A program made the position numbers and the translations under genes. The notes under the pieces are model-generated. The model was not told the origin of the DNA, searched no databases, and worked only from the letters and a program-made list of their open reading frames with translations. This document shows, piece after piece, positions 10,648-23,399 of a stretch of 64,000 nucleotides of DNA. This DNA is from Shinella daejeonensis. GTDB taxonomy: Bacteria; Pseudomonadota; Alphaproteobacteria; Rhizobiales; Rhizobiaceae. The stretch is from the NCBI RefSeq assembly GCF_024281235.1, contig NZ_JAHWXY010000009.1, positions 99,603-163,602 of the forward strand, in the 5' to 3' direction. Numbering within the stretch: the first letter of the stretch is position 1; the number at the start of each line of letters is the position of its first letter.

Positions 10648-11829
10648 ATGGCGGAACGGCGGGACGTCGTCATCATCGGGGCGGGGGCGGCAGGGATGAT
10701 GTGCGCCATCGAGGCGGGCAAGCGTGGGCGAAGCGTGCTCGTCCTCGACCATGCCCGTGCGCCGGGCGAGAAGATCCGTATTTCCGGCGGCGGGCGTTGC
10801 AACTTCACCAATCTTCATGCCGGACCGAAGAACTTCCTTTCCGCCAATCCGCATTTCTGCAAGTCGGCGCTTGCCCGCTACGGCCCGCACGATTTTCTCG
10901 ATCTCGTGGAACGCCATGGCATCGCCTGGCACGAAAAGACGCTGGGCCAGCTTTTCTGCGACCAGTCGTCCAGACAGATCGTGGCGATGCTGCTGGCCGA
11001 AATGAAGGCGGCCGGTGTCGCGTTGCGGCTGTCGACGCCGGTCGCCGCGGTCGGCCATGACGGTTCCGTCTTCCGCGTCGAGACGGAAGCGGGCGTCGTG
11101 GAGACGGCGTCGCTGGTGATCGCCACCGGCGGCAAGTCCATTCCGAAAATGGGTGCGACGGGTTTTGCCTATCGCATCGCCGAGCAGTTCGGCCTCACGG
11201 TTCTCGAAACGCGGGCGGGACTGGTGCCGCTGACCCTCGATCCGGCGACGCTTTCCGCGCACGAGGGCCTGCCGGGCGTGGCCGTTGACGTTGCCGTCCG
11301 CCATGGGCGCACGGAATTTCGCGAGGCGATGCTGTTCACCCATCGCGGCCTGTCCGGCCCCGCCATCCTGCAAATCTCCTCCTATTGGCGCGAGGGCGAG
11401 GAAATCGCCCTGTCCATTCGCCCCGATGTCGATTTTGCCGCCCTATTGGCGCAGGCGCGGCGGCAGAACGGCCGTCAGGCGGTGCAGACCGTGCTGTCGG
11501 AGCATGTTCCGAAGGCGCTCGCGCAACGTCTCGTCGCCGATCTCGGCATCGGGGGATCGCTCGCCGAACAGCCAGCCGCACGCATCGAGGCGCTGGTGCG
11601 GCGGTTCCGCGACTGGCGGCTGCGGCCGCCGGGCTCGGAAGGATACCGTACGGCGGAGGTGACGCTCGGCGGTGTCGATACCGCCGCGCTCGATTCCCGC
11701 AGTATGGAGGCAAGGGCGGTGCCGGGCCTTTACTTCATCGGCGAGGCGGTGGATGTCACCGGCTGGCTCGGCGGCTACAATTTCCAGTGGGCCTGGGCCT
11801 CCGGCCATGCGGCGGGTCAGGTCGCCTGA
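10648..11829 (+). CDS. NAD(P)/FAD-dependent oxidoreductase, BaiN/HI0933 family
   Basis: A 393-residue flavoprotein of the HI0933/YhiN/BaiN family. The dinucleotide-binding motif DVVIIGAGAAGMMCAIEAGKRG starts at residue 6 and is followed by the family signature KIRISGGGRCNFTN. The C-terminal flavin motif YFIGEAVDVTGWLGGYNFQWAWASG is clear. I chose the ATG preceded by GGAGAG rather than an ATG 51 bases upstream that adds an arginine-rich leader. It is monocistronic and diverges from the PuuA-like gene. Cellular role is unknown for most members; some reduce small unsaturated metabolites. Confidence 0.88.
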   Translation: MAERRDVVIIGAGAAGMMCAIEAGKRGRSVLVLDHARAPGEKIRISGGGRCNFTNLHAGPKNFLSANPHFCKSALARYGPHDFLDLVERHGIAWHEKTLGQLFCDQSSRQIVAMLLAEMKAAGVALRLSTPVAAVGHDGSVFRVETEAGVVETASLVIATGGKSIPKMGATGFAYRIAEQFGLTVLETRAGLVPLTLDPATLSAHEGLPGVAVDVAVRHGRTEFREAMLFTHRGLSGPAILQISSYWREGEEIALSIRPDVDFAALLAQARRQNGRQAVQTVLSEHVPKALAQRLVADLGIGGSLAEQPAARIEALVRRFRDWRLRPPGSEGYRTAEVTLGGVDTAALDSRSMEARAVPGLYFIGEAVDVTGWLGGYNFQWAWASGHAAGQVA

Positions 11830-11928
11830 GCCGGCCCGGGTGTTCGAGGCGCGCTTGCGGCAAGGATTTGCCGTAGCCTGAAGGCCCGGATTACGCCGGA
11901 CCTTCCTGTCGTCCGGCAATGCCGGCCG

Positions 11929-12168
11929 TCAGCCGCGGCCCTGGGTGAGGACGACCGGGATCAGCAGATCGCCCCAGTTGCCCTCGCCGCCGTGGTGGCG
12001 GGCGGAGCGGACGAGTTCGACCGAAACGCCGGCCTCCACCGCCTTCATGACGGACTGGTTGAGGCGGTGCAGGTCGTTGGCCACCATGCGGATCATCGCC
12101 TGCTGGTCGGGGGTCATGGCGGAGGACTGTTCTTCCGCCCGTTCCTTGACGCGTGTCTGGACTGTCAT
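11929..12168 (-). CDS. Small conserved-looking protein of unknown function downstream of aceA
   Basis: A 79-residue soluble protein with an acidic, glutamine-rich helical N-terminal half and a short C-terminal HHGGEGNWGDLLIPVVLTQG segment. It has no signal peptide or membrane helix and I recognise no family. It lies 43 bases after the isocitrate lyase stop on the same strand, so it is probably in the aceA transcript. The frame looks coding: normal third-position GC bias and no better competing frame. Confidence 0.6.
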   Translation of the reverse strand: MTVQTRVKERAEEQSSAMTPDQQAMIRMVANDLHRLNQSVMKAVEAGVSVELVRSARHHGGEGNWGDLLIPVVLTQGRG

Positions 12169-12211
12169 GACGTCTTTCCTCTTCTGATGGCTGTGTGGGG
12201 CGCGGCGGCGG

Positions 12212-13501
<1,290 letters not shown>

Positions 13502-13571
13502 TCGATCCTCCATCGATTGTATCGCTCTGTTTGACGACAAGGCCGCTGAATGCGTTCGTCGCTGGATAATA

Positions 13572-13741
13572 TGTGACAGTATTTACATCGCAGCGCACAA
13601 AGGCGCGATAGGAAAGCGAAAAACCCACCTTATAAAGAAGTTATGATGTCTTGTGTTTGTCGAGTTCCACATGTAAAAAAGTAAAGATTGTAAATTTCGC
13701 CATTTGACGCTTGCCTGAAGAGATGTAAGGAATTTTGACGG
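13572..13741. promoter_or_regulatory. aceA / ramB-like divergent control region
   Basis: The 240-base gap between the two start codons contains three GTAAA blocks in one orientation (13673, 13681, 13690), a further GATGTAAGG at about 13721 and one inverted TTTACAT near 13581. Such a cluster of AT-rich repeats in an otherwise GC-rich gap is a reasonable operator for the adjacent XRE regulator. I know no defined consensus for this family in rhizobia, so this is inference. Confidence 0.4.
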
Positions 13742-15157
13742 ATGGCGGAAAACAAGATCTTCGCCGGCCCCCGGATCCGGCGCATTCGCAATGCGCTCGG
13801 CCTGACCCAGACCGCGATGGCCGAGGAATTGTCGATCTCGCCGTCCTACCTGAACCTCATCGAGCGCAACCAGCGGCCGCTGACGGTGCAGCTCCTGCTG
13901 CGGCTCGCCTCCGTCTACAAGGTCGATCTCGATGAGTTGCAGGGTGAAAGCCGCGGCAGCGTCCGGGCGTTGCGCGAGGTTTTCGCCGATCCGCTTCTCG
14001 CCGGCGAATTGCCCGGCGATCACGAACTCGTCGAACTGGCGGAGGCCGCGCCGAATGTCGCCGGCGGCGTCCTGAAGCTTTACCGCGCCTATCGCGAGCA
14101 GGCCGGGCGATTGTCCGACCTGGCCGAACTTCTGGCGCGGGAGGGCCGGGGCGCCGTGCTGTCGGGAGCGCTTCTGCCGCTGGACGAGGTGCGTGGCAAG
14201 CTGGAAGTCCGGCCGAACTATTTTGCAGCGATCGACGAGGCGGCGGAACGCTTTCATGCAGCCCTTGCCCCCGGAGACGACCTCGCCGCCGCGCTGAAGG
14301 CGTGGCTGCGCAAGGAGCATGGCGTCGTCCTGCGTACCCTGCCGGTCCATGCCATGCCGACGCTGCGGCGGCGCTTCGACCGCCATTCCATGCGGTTGTT
14401 CCTGTCGGAGCGCCTGTCGCCTTTCGACCAGTTGCGCGAGATCGCCATGGAGGCGACGCAGATCGCCCTGCGGGACGAAATCCTTGCCGAACTGGATCTT
14501 CTGGCCCTTTCCACGGACGAGGCGCGCCGCATCGCCCGTTTCGAACTGGCGCGCTATGCCGCCCATGCGCTGATGATGCCCTATGAGGCCTTCCACGCCA
14601 CGGCGCAGCGCCTCCGCTACGATATCGACCTGCTGCGCTCGCGTTTCGGCGTTTCCTTCGAGCAGGCGGCCAATCGGGTGACGACGTTGCAGCGACCGGG
14701 CAAGGCCGGCGTTCCCTTCTTCCTGCTGGAGATCGACAATGCCGGGCATCGGTTCCGCCGCGCCGGTGCGCAGGGTTTTCCGCAGGCGCGCTTCGGCGGC
14801 GGCTGTCCCCGGCTTGGCGTCCATGCCGCTTTTTCCCAGCCGGGCCAGATCCTCGTCGACCGGGTGGAGATGCCGGACGGGCTTTCCTTCCTCACGGTTT
14901 CGCGCACCCTCGAGGGGCCGCAGGCCGCCTTCCACGAGCGGTTGCGCCGCACCGCGATCCTCCTGGGTTGCGAAGCGGACCATGCGGGCGAAACGGTCTA
15001 TGCCGCGGGCTCCGCGGAAAATGCGGCCATTCCCGTCGGTGCGGCCTGTCGGCTGTGCGAGCGGCAGGGATGTCTTGCGCGGGCCGAGCCGCCTGTCACA
15101 CGGCCGCTAGGTCTCGATGAGATGGTGGCGGGCCTCAGCCTTTTCGACTTCCAGTAA
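13742..15157 (+). CDS. XRE-family regulator with short-chain-fatty-acid (RamB/ScfR-like) domain
   Basis: A 471-residue transcription factor. Residues about 8-62 form a lambda-repressor-type helix-turn-helix (RIRRIRNALGLTQTAMAEEL). A middle ImmA/IrrE-like segment (MPYEAFHATAQRLRYDIDLL, near 280) follows. The C-terminal domain has a cysteine-containing CRLCERQGC segment, as in the RamB/ScfR (DUF2083) family. RamB in actinobacteria controls aceA/aceB and acetate metabolism, and this gene diverges from aceA, so control of isocitrate lyase is the likely job. The start ATG follows AAGGA. Confidence 0.85.
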   Translation: MAENKIFAGPRIRRIRNALGLTQTAMAEELSISPSYLNLIERNQRPLTVQLLLRLASVYKVDLDELQGESRGSVRALREVFADPLLAGELPGDHELVELAEAAPNVAGGVLKLYRAYREQAGRLSDLAELLAREGRGAVLSGALLPLDEVRGKLEVRPNYFAAIDEAAERFHAALAPGDDLAAALKAWLRKEHGVVLRTLPVHAMPTLRRRFDRHSMRLFLSERLSPFDQLREIAMEATQIALRDEILAELDLLALSTDEARRIARFELARYAAHALMMPYEAFHATAQRLRYDIDLLRSRFGVSFEQAANRVTTLQRPGKAGVPFFLLEIDNAGHRFRRAGAQGFPQARFGGGCPRLGVHAAFSQPGQILVDRVEMPDGLSFLTVSRTLEGPQAAFHERLRRTAILLGCEADHAGETVYAAGSAENAAIPVGAACRLCERQGCLARAEPPVTRPLGLDEMVAGLSLFDFQ

Positions 15158-15192
15158 GTTTAGGCTTGATTTCCGTCACCGATGCGGGCCAC

Positions 15193-15225
15193 ATATGATA
15201 CAAAGACTGCCAATGTGATACCAAA
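15193..15225 (+). repeat. Tandem direct repeat upstream of potF
   Basis: Two near-identical boxes, ATATGATACAAA and ATGTGATACCAAA, lie 20 bases apart, two helical turns, about 115-145 bases before the potF start. This geometry suits a tandem operator. No regulator is known for it; the assignment is tentative. Confidence 0.3.
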
Positions 15226-15338
15226 ACCAAAGCCTTTCGCAATGGAATGAAACTTGTCGCGACCAAAAAAAGCTTCATAATCAGCGACTGTTCCTCATGC
15301 GATTTCACAGGCGCAAGTTTAAAACCGGGAGAAAATCT

Positions 15339-16433
15339 ATGAAGAGAAACGTTCTTTTGGCGGCCGTTGCGGCGGGTGCCCTGCTGGCCGCCGGCAGCGC
15401 CTTCGCACAGGAGAAAGTCGTCAACGTCTACAACTGGTCGGACTATATCGATGCGTCGATCATTGACGACTTCACCAAGGAAACCGGCATCAAGGTCGTC
15501 TACGACGTCTATGATTCCAACGAGATCCTCGAGACCAAGCTCCTGGCGGGCGGCACCGGCTATGATATCGTCGTGCCGACCAACACCTTCCTGCAACGCC
15601 AGATCGCAGCCGGTGTCTATCAGAAACTCGACAAGTCGAAGCTGCCGAACCTGAAGAACATGTGGGACATGATCAGCGAGCGCATGCAGCCGTTCGACCC
15701 CGGCAACGAATATTCGATCAACTGGATGTGGGGCACCGTCGGCATCGGCTATAACAAGGCCAAGGTGAAGGAAGCTCTCGGCACCGACGAAGTCGATAGC
15801 TGGAAGATGGTCTTCGACCCGGAATACGCCGCCAAGCTCAAGGATTGCGGCATCAACTTCCTCGATTCGCCGACCGACATGATCCCGGTGGTGCTCGCCT
15901 ATCTCGGGCTTGATCCCGACAGCCACGAGCCGGAAGATATCGCCAAGGCCGAAGAAGCGCTCCTCAAGGTGCGTCCTTTCGTCCGCAAGTTCCACTCCTC
16001 GGAATTCATCAACGGTCTGGCCAATGGCGACATCTGCATCGCGGTCGGCTGGTCGGGCGATGTCTTCCAGGCGCGCGACCGGGCCGATGAGGCCGAAAAC
16101 GGCGTCGAACTGGGCTACAGCATTCCGAAGGAAGGCACGCAGATGTGGTTCGACCAGATGGCGATCCCCGCCGATGCGCCGCATGTCGACGAAGCGCACG
16201 CCTTCCTCGATTACGTCATGCGGCCGGAGGTGATCGCCAAGTCGACGGAATACGTCCATTACGCCAATGGCAACAAGGCGTCGCAGGCGATCCTGCCGGC
16301 GGACATCATCGAAGACCCGACGATCTATCCGGATGAGGAGACGCTCGCCAAGCTCTTCAGCAACACCACGCTGGACGCCAAGACCCAGCGCCTGTTCACG
16401 CGAACCTGGACCAGGGTCGTGACCGGGCAGTAG
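15339..16433 (+). CDS. potF: Putrescine ABC transporter, periplasmic binding protein PotF
   Basis: Periplasmic polyamine receptor of 364 residues. A Sec signal peptide (MKRNVLLAAVAAGALLAAGS, cut after AFA-Q) leads into NVYNWSDYID, the hallmark start of mature PotD/PotF proteins. The WSGDVFQA segment around residue 240 belongs to the ligand pocket. The ATG follows GGGAGA; the frame upstream of it lacks a signal sequence. It is the first gene of potFGHI. Putrescine over spermidine is inferred from closeness to PotF and from the PuuA/PuuB-like genes nearby. Confidence 0.9.
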   Translation: MKRNVLLAAVAAGALLAAGSAFAQEKVVNVYNWSDYIDASIIDDFTKETGIKVVYDVYDSNEILETKLLAGGTGYDIVVPTNTFLQRQIAAGVYQKLDKSKLPNLKNMWDMISERMQPFDPGNEYSINWMWGTVGIGYNKAKVKEALGTDEVDSWKMVFDPEYAAKLKDCGINFLDSPTDMIPVVLAYLGLDPDSHEPEDIAKAEEALLKVRPFVRKFHSSEFINGLANGDICIAVGWSGDVFQARDRADEAENGVELGYSIPKEGTQMWFDQMAIPADAPHVDEAHAFLDYVMRPEVIAKSTEYVHYANGNKASQAILPADIIEDPTIYPDEETLAKLFSNTTLDAKTQRLFTRTWTRVVTGQ

Positions 16434-16447
16434 CCCTTGGGATGTGG

Positions 16448-16475
16448 ATTGCCCGGAAGCTCGCTTCCGGGCAAT
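16448..16475 (+). promoter_or_regulatory. Perfect hairpin between potF and potG
   Basis: A perfect 12-base stem, ATTGCCCGGAAG and CTTCCGGGCAAT, with a CTCG loop, directly after the potF stop and followed by only a short T-rich TTCGT. It probably acts as a partial terminator or mRNA 3'-end stabiliser, leaving more PotF than permease. Confidence 0.7.
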
Positions 16476-16513
16476 TTCGTCCGCATGCCAGACATACGAT
16501 ACAGGGGCAGGCA

Positions 16514-17656
16514 ATGAAATCTCTCGGCAACACCCGTCGGTCTTTTGCGCCTTGGACGGATCCGGACGCCACGCCGTTCATAACGTTTCGCAATGTCACC
16601 AAGACGTTCGGTGATTTCACCGCCGTCGATAATCTCACGCTCGATATCTATCACCGTGAATTCTTCGCATTGCTCGGCGCGTCGGGCTGCGGCAAGTCGA
16701 CCTTGCTGCGCATGCTGGCGGGCTTCGAGAAGCCGACGTCGGGCGAAATCATCCTCGACGGGCAGAACATTGCCGGCATCCCGCCCTATCGGCGGCCCGT
16801 CAACATGATGTTCCAGTCCTATGCGCTCTTTCCGCATATGACGGTGGAGAGCAATATCGGCTTCGGCCTCAGGCAGGACGGCATGCCGAAAAGCCAGATT
16901 GCCGAACGGGTCGCGCAGATGCTGAAGCTCGTGAAGCTCGAGCAGTTCGCCAAACGCAAGCCGCACCAGCTTTCCGGCGGCCAGCGTCAGCGCGTGGCGC
17001 TCGCCCGTTCGCTCGCCAAGCGGCCGAAGGTGCTGCTGCTCGACGAGCCGCTCGGCGCGCTCGACAAGAAGCTGCGCGAGGAAACCCAGTTCGAGCTGAT
17101 GGACCTGCAACAGGAACTCGGCCTCACCTTCGTCGTCGTCACGCACGATCAGGAGGAGGCGATGACCATGGCCGACCGCATCGCCGTCATGAGCCATGGC
17201 GAGGTCATCCAGGTGGCGACGCCCGCCGAGATCTACGAGGCTCCCAATTCCCGTTTCGTGGCTGATTTCATCGGGGACGTGAACATTCTCGAAGGCAAGG
17301 TCACGGCGAGCGGCAACGGCCGGGTTGAGCTTGCCGGCGCCGATGGGCTGACCATTCGCGCGGCAAGCGGCGAGATCCCGGCCAACGGCGTCAGCACCGG
17401 CTTCGCCATCCGGCCGGAAAAACTGCGTGTCGATCGCGCGGCGCCCGCGGATCCCGGGGTCAATGCCGTGGAGGGCGAGGTCTGGGATATCGGTTATCTC
17501 GGCGATATGACGGTCTTCCACATCCGGCTTGCCAATGGCAAGGTGCTGAAGGCCTCGATGCTGAATGCGAGGCGCGAGGTCGAGGACCCCATCGTCTATG
17601 ACGAGAAGGTCTGGGTGTCGTTCGACGAGACCGCCGGCGTCGTACTGAGGGATTGA
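16514..17656 (+). CDS. potG: Putrescine ABC transporter ATPase PotG
   Basis: ATP-binding subunit of 380 residues. Walker A GASGCGKST lies near residue 57, the signature [16 protein letters not shown] near 155, and Walker B VLLLDEPLGALDKK near 175. A C-terminal TOBE domain carries the FAIRPEKLRV segment. I start at the ATG after GGGGCAGG, giving MKSLGNTRRS; the longer frame would begin inside the preceding hairpin. It couples ATP hydrolysis to the PotH/PotI channel. Its stop is four bases before potH. Confidence 0.93.
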   Translation: MKSLGNTRRSFAPWTDPDATPFITFRNVTKTFGDFTAVDNLTLDIYHREFFALLGASGCGKSTLLRMLAGFEKPTSGEIILDGQNIAGIPPYRRPVNMMFQSYALFPHMTVESNIGFGLRQDGMPKSQIAERVAQMLKLVKLEQFAKRKPHQLSGGQRQRVALARSLAKRPKVLLLDEPLGALDKKLREETQFELMDLQQELGLTFVVVTHDQEEAMTMADRIAVMSHGEVIQVATPAEIYEAPNSRFVADFIGDVNILEGKVTASGNGRVELAGADGLTIRAASGEIPANGVSTGFAIRPEKLRVDRAAPADPGVNAVEGEVWDIGYLGDMTVFHIRLANGKVLKASMLNARREVEDPIVYDEKVWVSFDETAGVVLRD

Positions 17657-17660
17657 CGAC

Positions 17661-18572
17661 ATGCGCAACCTCGGCTCCGCTCTCTTCAGCCGCCTGGTCA
17701 TCATCGTTCCCTATGTCTGGCTGCTGTTTTTCTTCCTCGTTCCCTTCTTCATCGTCTTCCGCATCTCCTTGTCCACCATGGCGATCGCGCAGCCGCCCTA
17801 CGTGCCGGTTTTCGGATTTGCCGACGGTCTGTCCGGGTTCATCGGCAAGCTTGGCGAACTGCATTTCGATAATTTCCTCTGGCTGACCGAGGACGCGCTC
17901 TATATCAACGCCTATCTCTCCAGCCTCTGGATTGCGGGCGTTTCGACGATCCTGGCGCTGCTGATCGGCTATCCCGTCGCCTATGGCATGGCAAAGGCCC
18001 CCCGCGCGCTGCGCCCGACGCTGCTGATGCTGGTGATCCTGCCGTTCTGGACGAGTTTCCTCATCCGCGTCTATGCCTGGATCGCCATCCTCAAGCCGGA
18101 AGGCCTGCTGAACCAGTTCCTGATGGGGATCGGCGTGATCAACGATCCGCTGATCATCATCAACACCAACTGGGCGCTCTATATCGGTATCGTCTATTCC
18201 TACCTGCCCTTCATGGTGCTGCCGATTTATTCGACGCTGGAAAAGCTCGATCATTCGCTGATCGAGGCGGCGCAGGATCTCGGCGCGCCACCGGTCTCGG
18301 CCTTCTGGAAAATCACCTTCCCGCTGTCGGTTCCCGGCGTGGTGGCGGGCTGCATGCTCGTCTTCATCCCGGCCGTCGGCGAGTTCGTCATCCCCGATCT
18401 GCTCGGCGGGTCGCAGACGCTGATGATCGGCAAGACGTTGTGGAACGAGTTCAACGCCAATCGCGACTGGCCCGTCTCGGCCGCCGTGGCGACGATCCTT
18501 CTCCTCATCCTCGTCGTGCCCATAGTGTTCTTCCAGAATGCGCAGGCGAAAGCCGAAGAGAAGGGGAGGTAG
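17661..18572 (+). CDS. potH: Putrescine ABC transporter permease PotH
   Basis: Inner-membrane permease of 303 residues with a long N-terminal helix (VIIVPYVWLLFFFLVPFFIV), a periplasmic loop of about 60 residues and a C-terminal transport domain. The EAA motif reads EAAQDLGAPP near residue 203. Order and spacing within potFGHI are standard. PotH and PotI form the heterodimeric channel. Confidence 0.92.
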   Translation: MRNLGSALFSRLVIIVPYVWLLFFFLVPFFIVFRISLSTMAIAQPPYVPVFGFADGLSGFIGKLGELHFDNFLWLTEDALYINAYLSSLWIAGVSTILALLIGYPVAYGMAKAPRALRPTLLMLVILPFWTSFLIRVYAWIAILKPEGLLNQFLMGIGVINDPLIIINTNWALYIGIVYSYLPFMVLPIYSTLEKLDHSLIEAAQDLGAPPVSAFWKITFPLSVPGVVAGCMLVFIPAVGEFVIPDLLGGSQTLMIGKTLWNEFNANRDWPVSAAVATILLLILVVPIVFFQNAQAKAEEKGR

Positions 18573-18576
18573 GCCC

Positions 18577-19398
18577 GTGAACAATACCTGGTCCCGTTTC
18601 AACATCGTGTCGGTGGTGCTCGGCTTCGCTTTCCTCTACCTGCCGATCCTGCTGCTGGTGATCTTCTCCTTCAACGAGTCGAAACTCGTCACCGTCTGGG
18701 CCGGCTTCTCCACGAAGTGGTATGTTTCGCTTTTCCATAATCAGGGTCTTATCGATGCGGCCTGGGTGACGATCCGCGTGGCGCTTCTCGCCGCCAGCGT
18801 GGCGACGGTGCTCGGCACCATGGCGGCGCTGGCGCTCGTGCGCTACACGCGCTTTCGCGGCCGGCTGCTGTTTTCCGGCATGGTCTATGCGCCGCTCGTC
18901 ATGCCGGAGGTGATCACCGGCCTGTCGCTGCTCCTGCTCTTCGTCGCCATCGGTTTCGATCGCGGCTTCTGGACGGTGACGCTTGCCCATATCACCTTCA
19001 GCATGTGCTTCGTCACGGTGGTGGTACAGTCGCGGCTCCTGTCCTTCGATCGCTCCATCGAGGAGGCGGCGATGGATCTCGGCGCCACGCCGGTGCGCAC
19101 CTTCTTCCAGGTGACGTTGCCGATCATCGCGCCGGCGGTGCTTTCCGGCTGGATGCTGGCGCTGACGCTGTCGCTCGACGATCTCGTGATCGCCAGCTTC
19201 ACTTCAGGTCCCGGCGCGACGACCCTGCCGATGAAGATCTACAGCCAGGTGCGTCTCGGCGTGACACCCGAAATCAACGCGGCCTGCACGATTCTCATCG
19301 GGCTCGTCGCCATCGGCGTCCTTGTCGCGTCGATTCTCACGAAACGGCGCGCGGTCCAGCAGGAGCGCGACGAACGGGCGGCCTTTGCCGCCGGCTGA
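18577..19398 (+). CDS. potI: Putrescine ABC transporter permease PotI
   Basis: Second permease of the putrescine importer, 273 residues with about six helices and the EAA motif EEAAMDLGATPVRTF near residue 170. I chose the GTG at 18577, eight bases after GGGGAGG and four after the potH stop; an upstream in-frame ATG lies inside potH and would add a basic leader. It ends the pot operon, and the convergent AsmA gene stops 12 bases further on. Confidence 0.9.
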   Translation: MNNTWSRFNIVSVVLGFAFLYLPILLLVIFSFNESKLVTVWAGFSTKWYVSLFHNQGLIDAAWVTIRVALLAASVATVLGTMAALALVRYTRFRGRLLFSGMVYAPLVMPEVITGLSLLLLFVAIGFDRGFWTVTLAHITFSMCFVTVVVQSRLLSFDRSIEEAAMDLGATPVRTFFQVTLPIIAPAVLSGWMLALTLSLDDLVIASFTSGPGATTLPMKIYSQVRLGVTPEINAACTILIGLVAIGVLVASILTKRRAVQQERDERAAFAAG

Positions 19399-19410
19399 CG
19401 CCCGTTGTCG

Positions 19411-21240
19411 TCAGTTGTCGCCGGTAAGGGCGGAGAGCGGCGAGATCACCGCATCCGGCCAGGAGCCGCCGACGAAGAAGTTGAGCGCGGGAGCCGCGGA
19501 ACCGGAGCCCTCGTCTTTCGGCGTGTCGGCGAGCCGGCCGGCGAGCGCGAGGCTGCCGCTGCGGTAGGGGACGATACCGGAAAGCGACAGCGTCTTCTCG
19601 CTGCCGGTGATCGTGGCGCGGGTCAGTTCCGCAAGCCCCCGGTCCAGCCGCGCATCGACCTCCGCGCTGGTGAAGTCGAACGTCCCGCCGGCGGCCTGCC
19701 CGATGGTGAAGAAGCGCCGCTTGACGGCCAGGTCTTCGAAGGTCTGCCTGTCGAAACGCAGCAGGGCGCCCTGATCCATATGCAGGCGGAACCGGCCCGA
19801 AAGGTCGGAAAGCCCCGTAAGCGGCAAGGGCCGGTCGGTGGCAAGTTCGATATCCGCCGTACCGCGCCCGGACGGTAGCGGCCCTTCCAGCTTCAATGTC
19901 TGGATGAGGCCGCCGATATCGATGTCGCGCAGGCTTGCCTGCAATTGCCCGCCGCCCTGGAAGCCCTGATCCGTCAGGGTCAGGCGCCCGGAAAGCGAGC
20001 CGCCGAGAAGCGTGGCGTCGCCGATGTCGAAGGCGGCGCGTCCATCCTCGGTCCGCACGCCGGCGCCGAGGTTTTCCAGTGAAAAGGGTCCAAGCACCGC
20101 GCTTTTTGCCGAAAGACGCAGGTCGAGGCCGAACTGGCGGATGAAGGCGGTGTCGATACCGGCGGCGGCGACATCGGTTTTCTCCGGCGCCGGAGAAAGG
20201 GTCGCAAGCACCGCCATGAAATCGATCCGGTCGAAGGCGAGCGTGCCGCCGATGCGCGGCTTGCGGCCGGGAGGCATGCTGACGTCCAGGACGCCGGTCG
20301 CCTGCGCGTTCTCGAGGCCGAGGCGCAGATCCTCCAGTTTCGCCGCATAGTTTTCCGCGGTCACCCGGGCTTCGACGGTGATCGCCCCGGCACGTTCCAG
20401 AGCCGGGATCTCTTTGCCCTGCCAGGCAAGCAGGCGGCCGAGCGAGCGGGCCGATAGTTCCAGCTTGCCGGAGAGAAAGGTTTGCGTCGACAGGTTGGCC
20501 ACACCGTCGAAAGCGATGGTGGCCGGATCGGCCGAAAGCTTGATCCGCATCGCTGAATCGCGGCCGGCGAGAAGCGCCAGCGGCTTGTCGCAGGTGACGG
20601 TCCAGCGCGTGACTTCGCCGTTGATCACCGCGGAGGCGGCAAGATCGAGCCGGCCGCTGATCGTCGGCCAGTCGAGCCGGCCGTTGATATCGGTGATGCG
20701 ATAGACACCCCCCCGTCCGGTGACGATGAGCGCTCCGTCGACGATATTGAACTCGCCCATGCGCTTGTGCCTCAGGGGCGGTGTCTTTCCATCCCGTGCG
20801 GCCGCGAACGCGTCCACCGCCTCTGTCATCCAGCCACCGCGCCGCCAGTTGAGCGCGCCGCTTTCATCCGGTTGCAGGCGGATGACCGGGCGGGCGAGTT
20901 CGAAGTCCGAAAAGGCGGGGCGGCCGCGGACGGCTCCGAGAAGATCGAAAGTCGCAGACAGGCTGTCGATCCGGCCCAGTTCCTCCCGCCCGGCGCTTGC
21001 GGAGAGGAAGCGCACGTCCCCGAGCGTCACGCGTGGATAGGGCCAGAAGGAAAATTGCGGCTCGACGCCGATGACGACGTCGGCGCCCGTCCATGCCTCC
21101 AGCGTTTCCTCCACCGAACGGCCGACAAGATCGGTCTGGACGAGGAAGGGCACGGCGGCGCGCAGACCGAAGACGGCGGCAAGAACGGCGAGGATGCCCC
21201 ACACGAGCTGTTTCGAGCGGATGAAACGGGAAAGGGTCAT
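19411..21240 (-). CDS. AsmA family protein
   Basis: A 609-residue envelope protein. One N-terminal membrane anchor (residues about 12-32, KQLVWGILAVLAAVFGLRAA) is followed by a long periplasmic beta-rich repeat region and the AsmA C-terminal domain. AsmA-like proteins are thought to form lipid-conducting bridges or affect outer-membrane assembly. The start is the ATG giving MTLSRFIRS; the longer frame adds 31 residues with no ribosome site. It is divergent from acetoacetyl-CoA synthetase; no functional link is evident. Confidence 0.85.
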   Translation of the reverse strand: MTLSRFIRSKQLVWGILAVLAAVFGLRAAVPFLVQTDLVGRSVEETLEAWTGADVVIGVEPQFSFWPYPRVTLGDVRFLSASAGREELGRIDSLSATFDLLGAVRGRPAFSDFELARPVIRLQPDESGALNWRRGGWMTEAVDAFAAARDGKTPPLRHKRMGEFNIVDGALIVTGRGGVYRITDINGRLDWPTISGRLDLAASAVINGEVTRWTVTCDKPLALLAGRDSAMRIKLSADPATIAFDGVANLSTQTFLSGKLELSARSLGRLLAWQGKEIPALERAGAITVEARVTAENYAAKLEDLRLGLENAQATGVLDVSMPPGRKPRIGGTLAFDRIDFMAVLATLSPAPEKTDVAAAGIDTAFIRQFGLDLRLSAKSAVLGPFSLENLGAGVRTEDGRAAFDIGDATLLGGSLSGRLTLTDQGFQGGGQLQASLRDIDIGGLIQTLKLEGPLPSGRGTADIELATDRPLPLTGLSDLSGRFRLHMDQGALLRFDRQTFEDLAVKRRFFTIGQAAGGTFDFTSAEVDARLDRGLAELTRATITGSEKTLSLSGIVPYRSGSLALAGRLADTPKDEGSGSAAPALNFFVGGSWPDAVISPLSALTGDN

Positions 21241-21420
21241 TCCGGCGCGATCCCCTGTCGCAAGCGTTCTGTTGTTCCGAGGTAAAGGGGGATAGGCGCT
21301 TGCCGGCCGGAAATCAAATGCGCCATCGCGCAAATGCGTCCTGTGACGACGCGATCCGTCGCCCGGCGCTTTTTATGGCAGCGCAACATGCTATAGAAAT
21401 CCGTGGAGTGGAGGGACATG

Positions 21421-23373
<1,953 letters not shown>

Positions 23374-23399
23374 GAAGGGGAGCGGCCCTCAGGCTCTGA

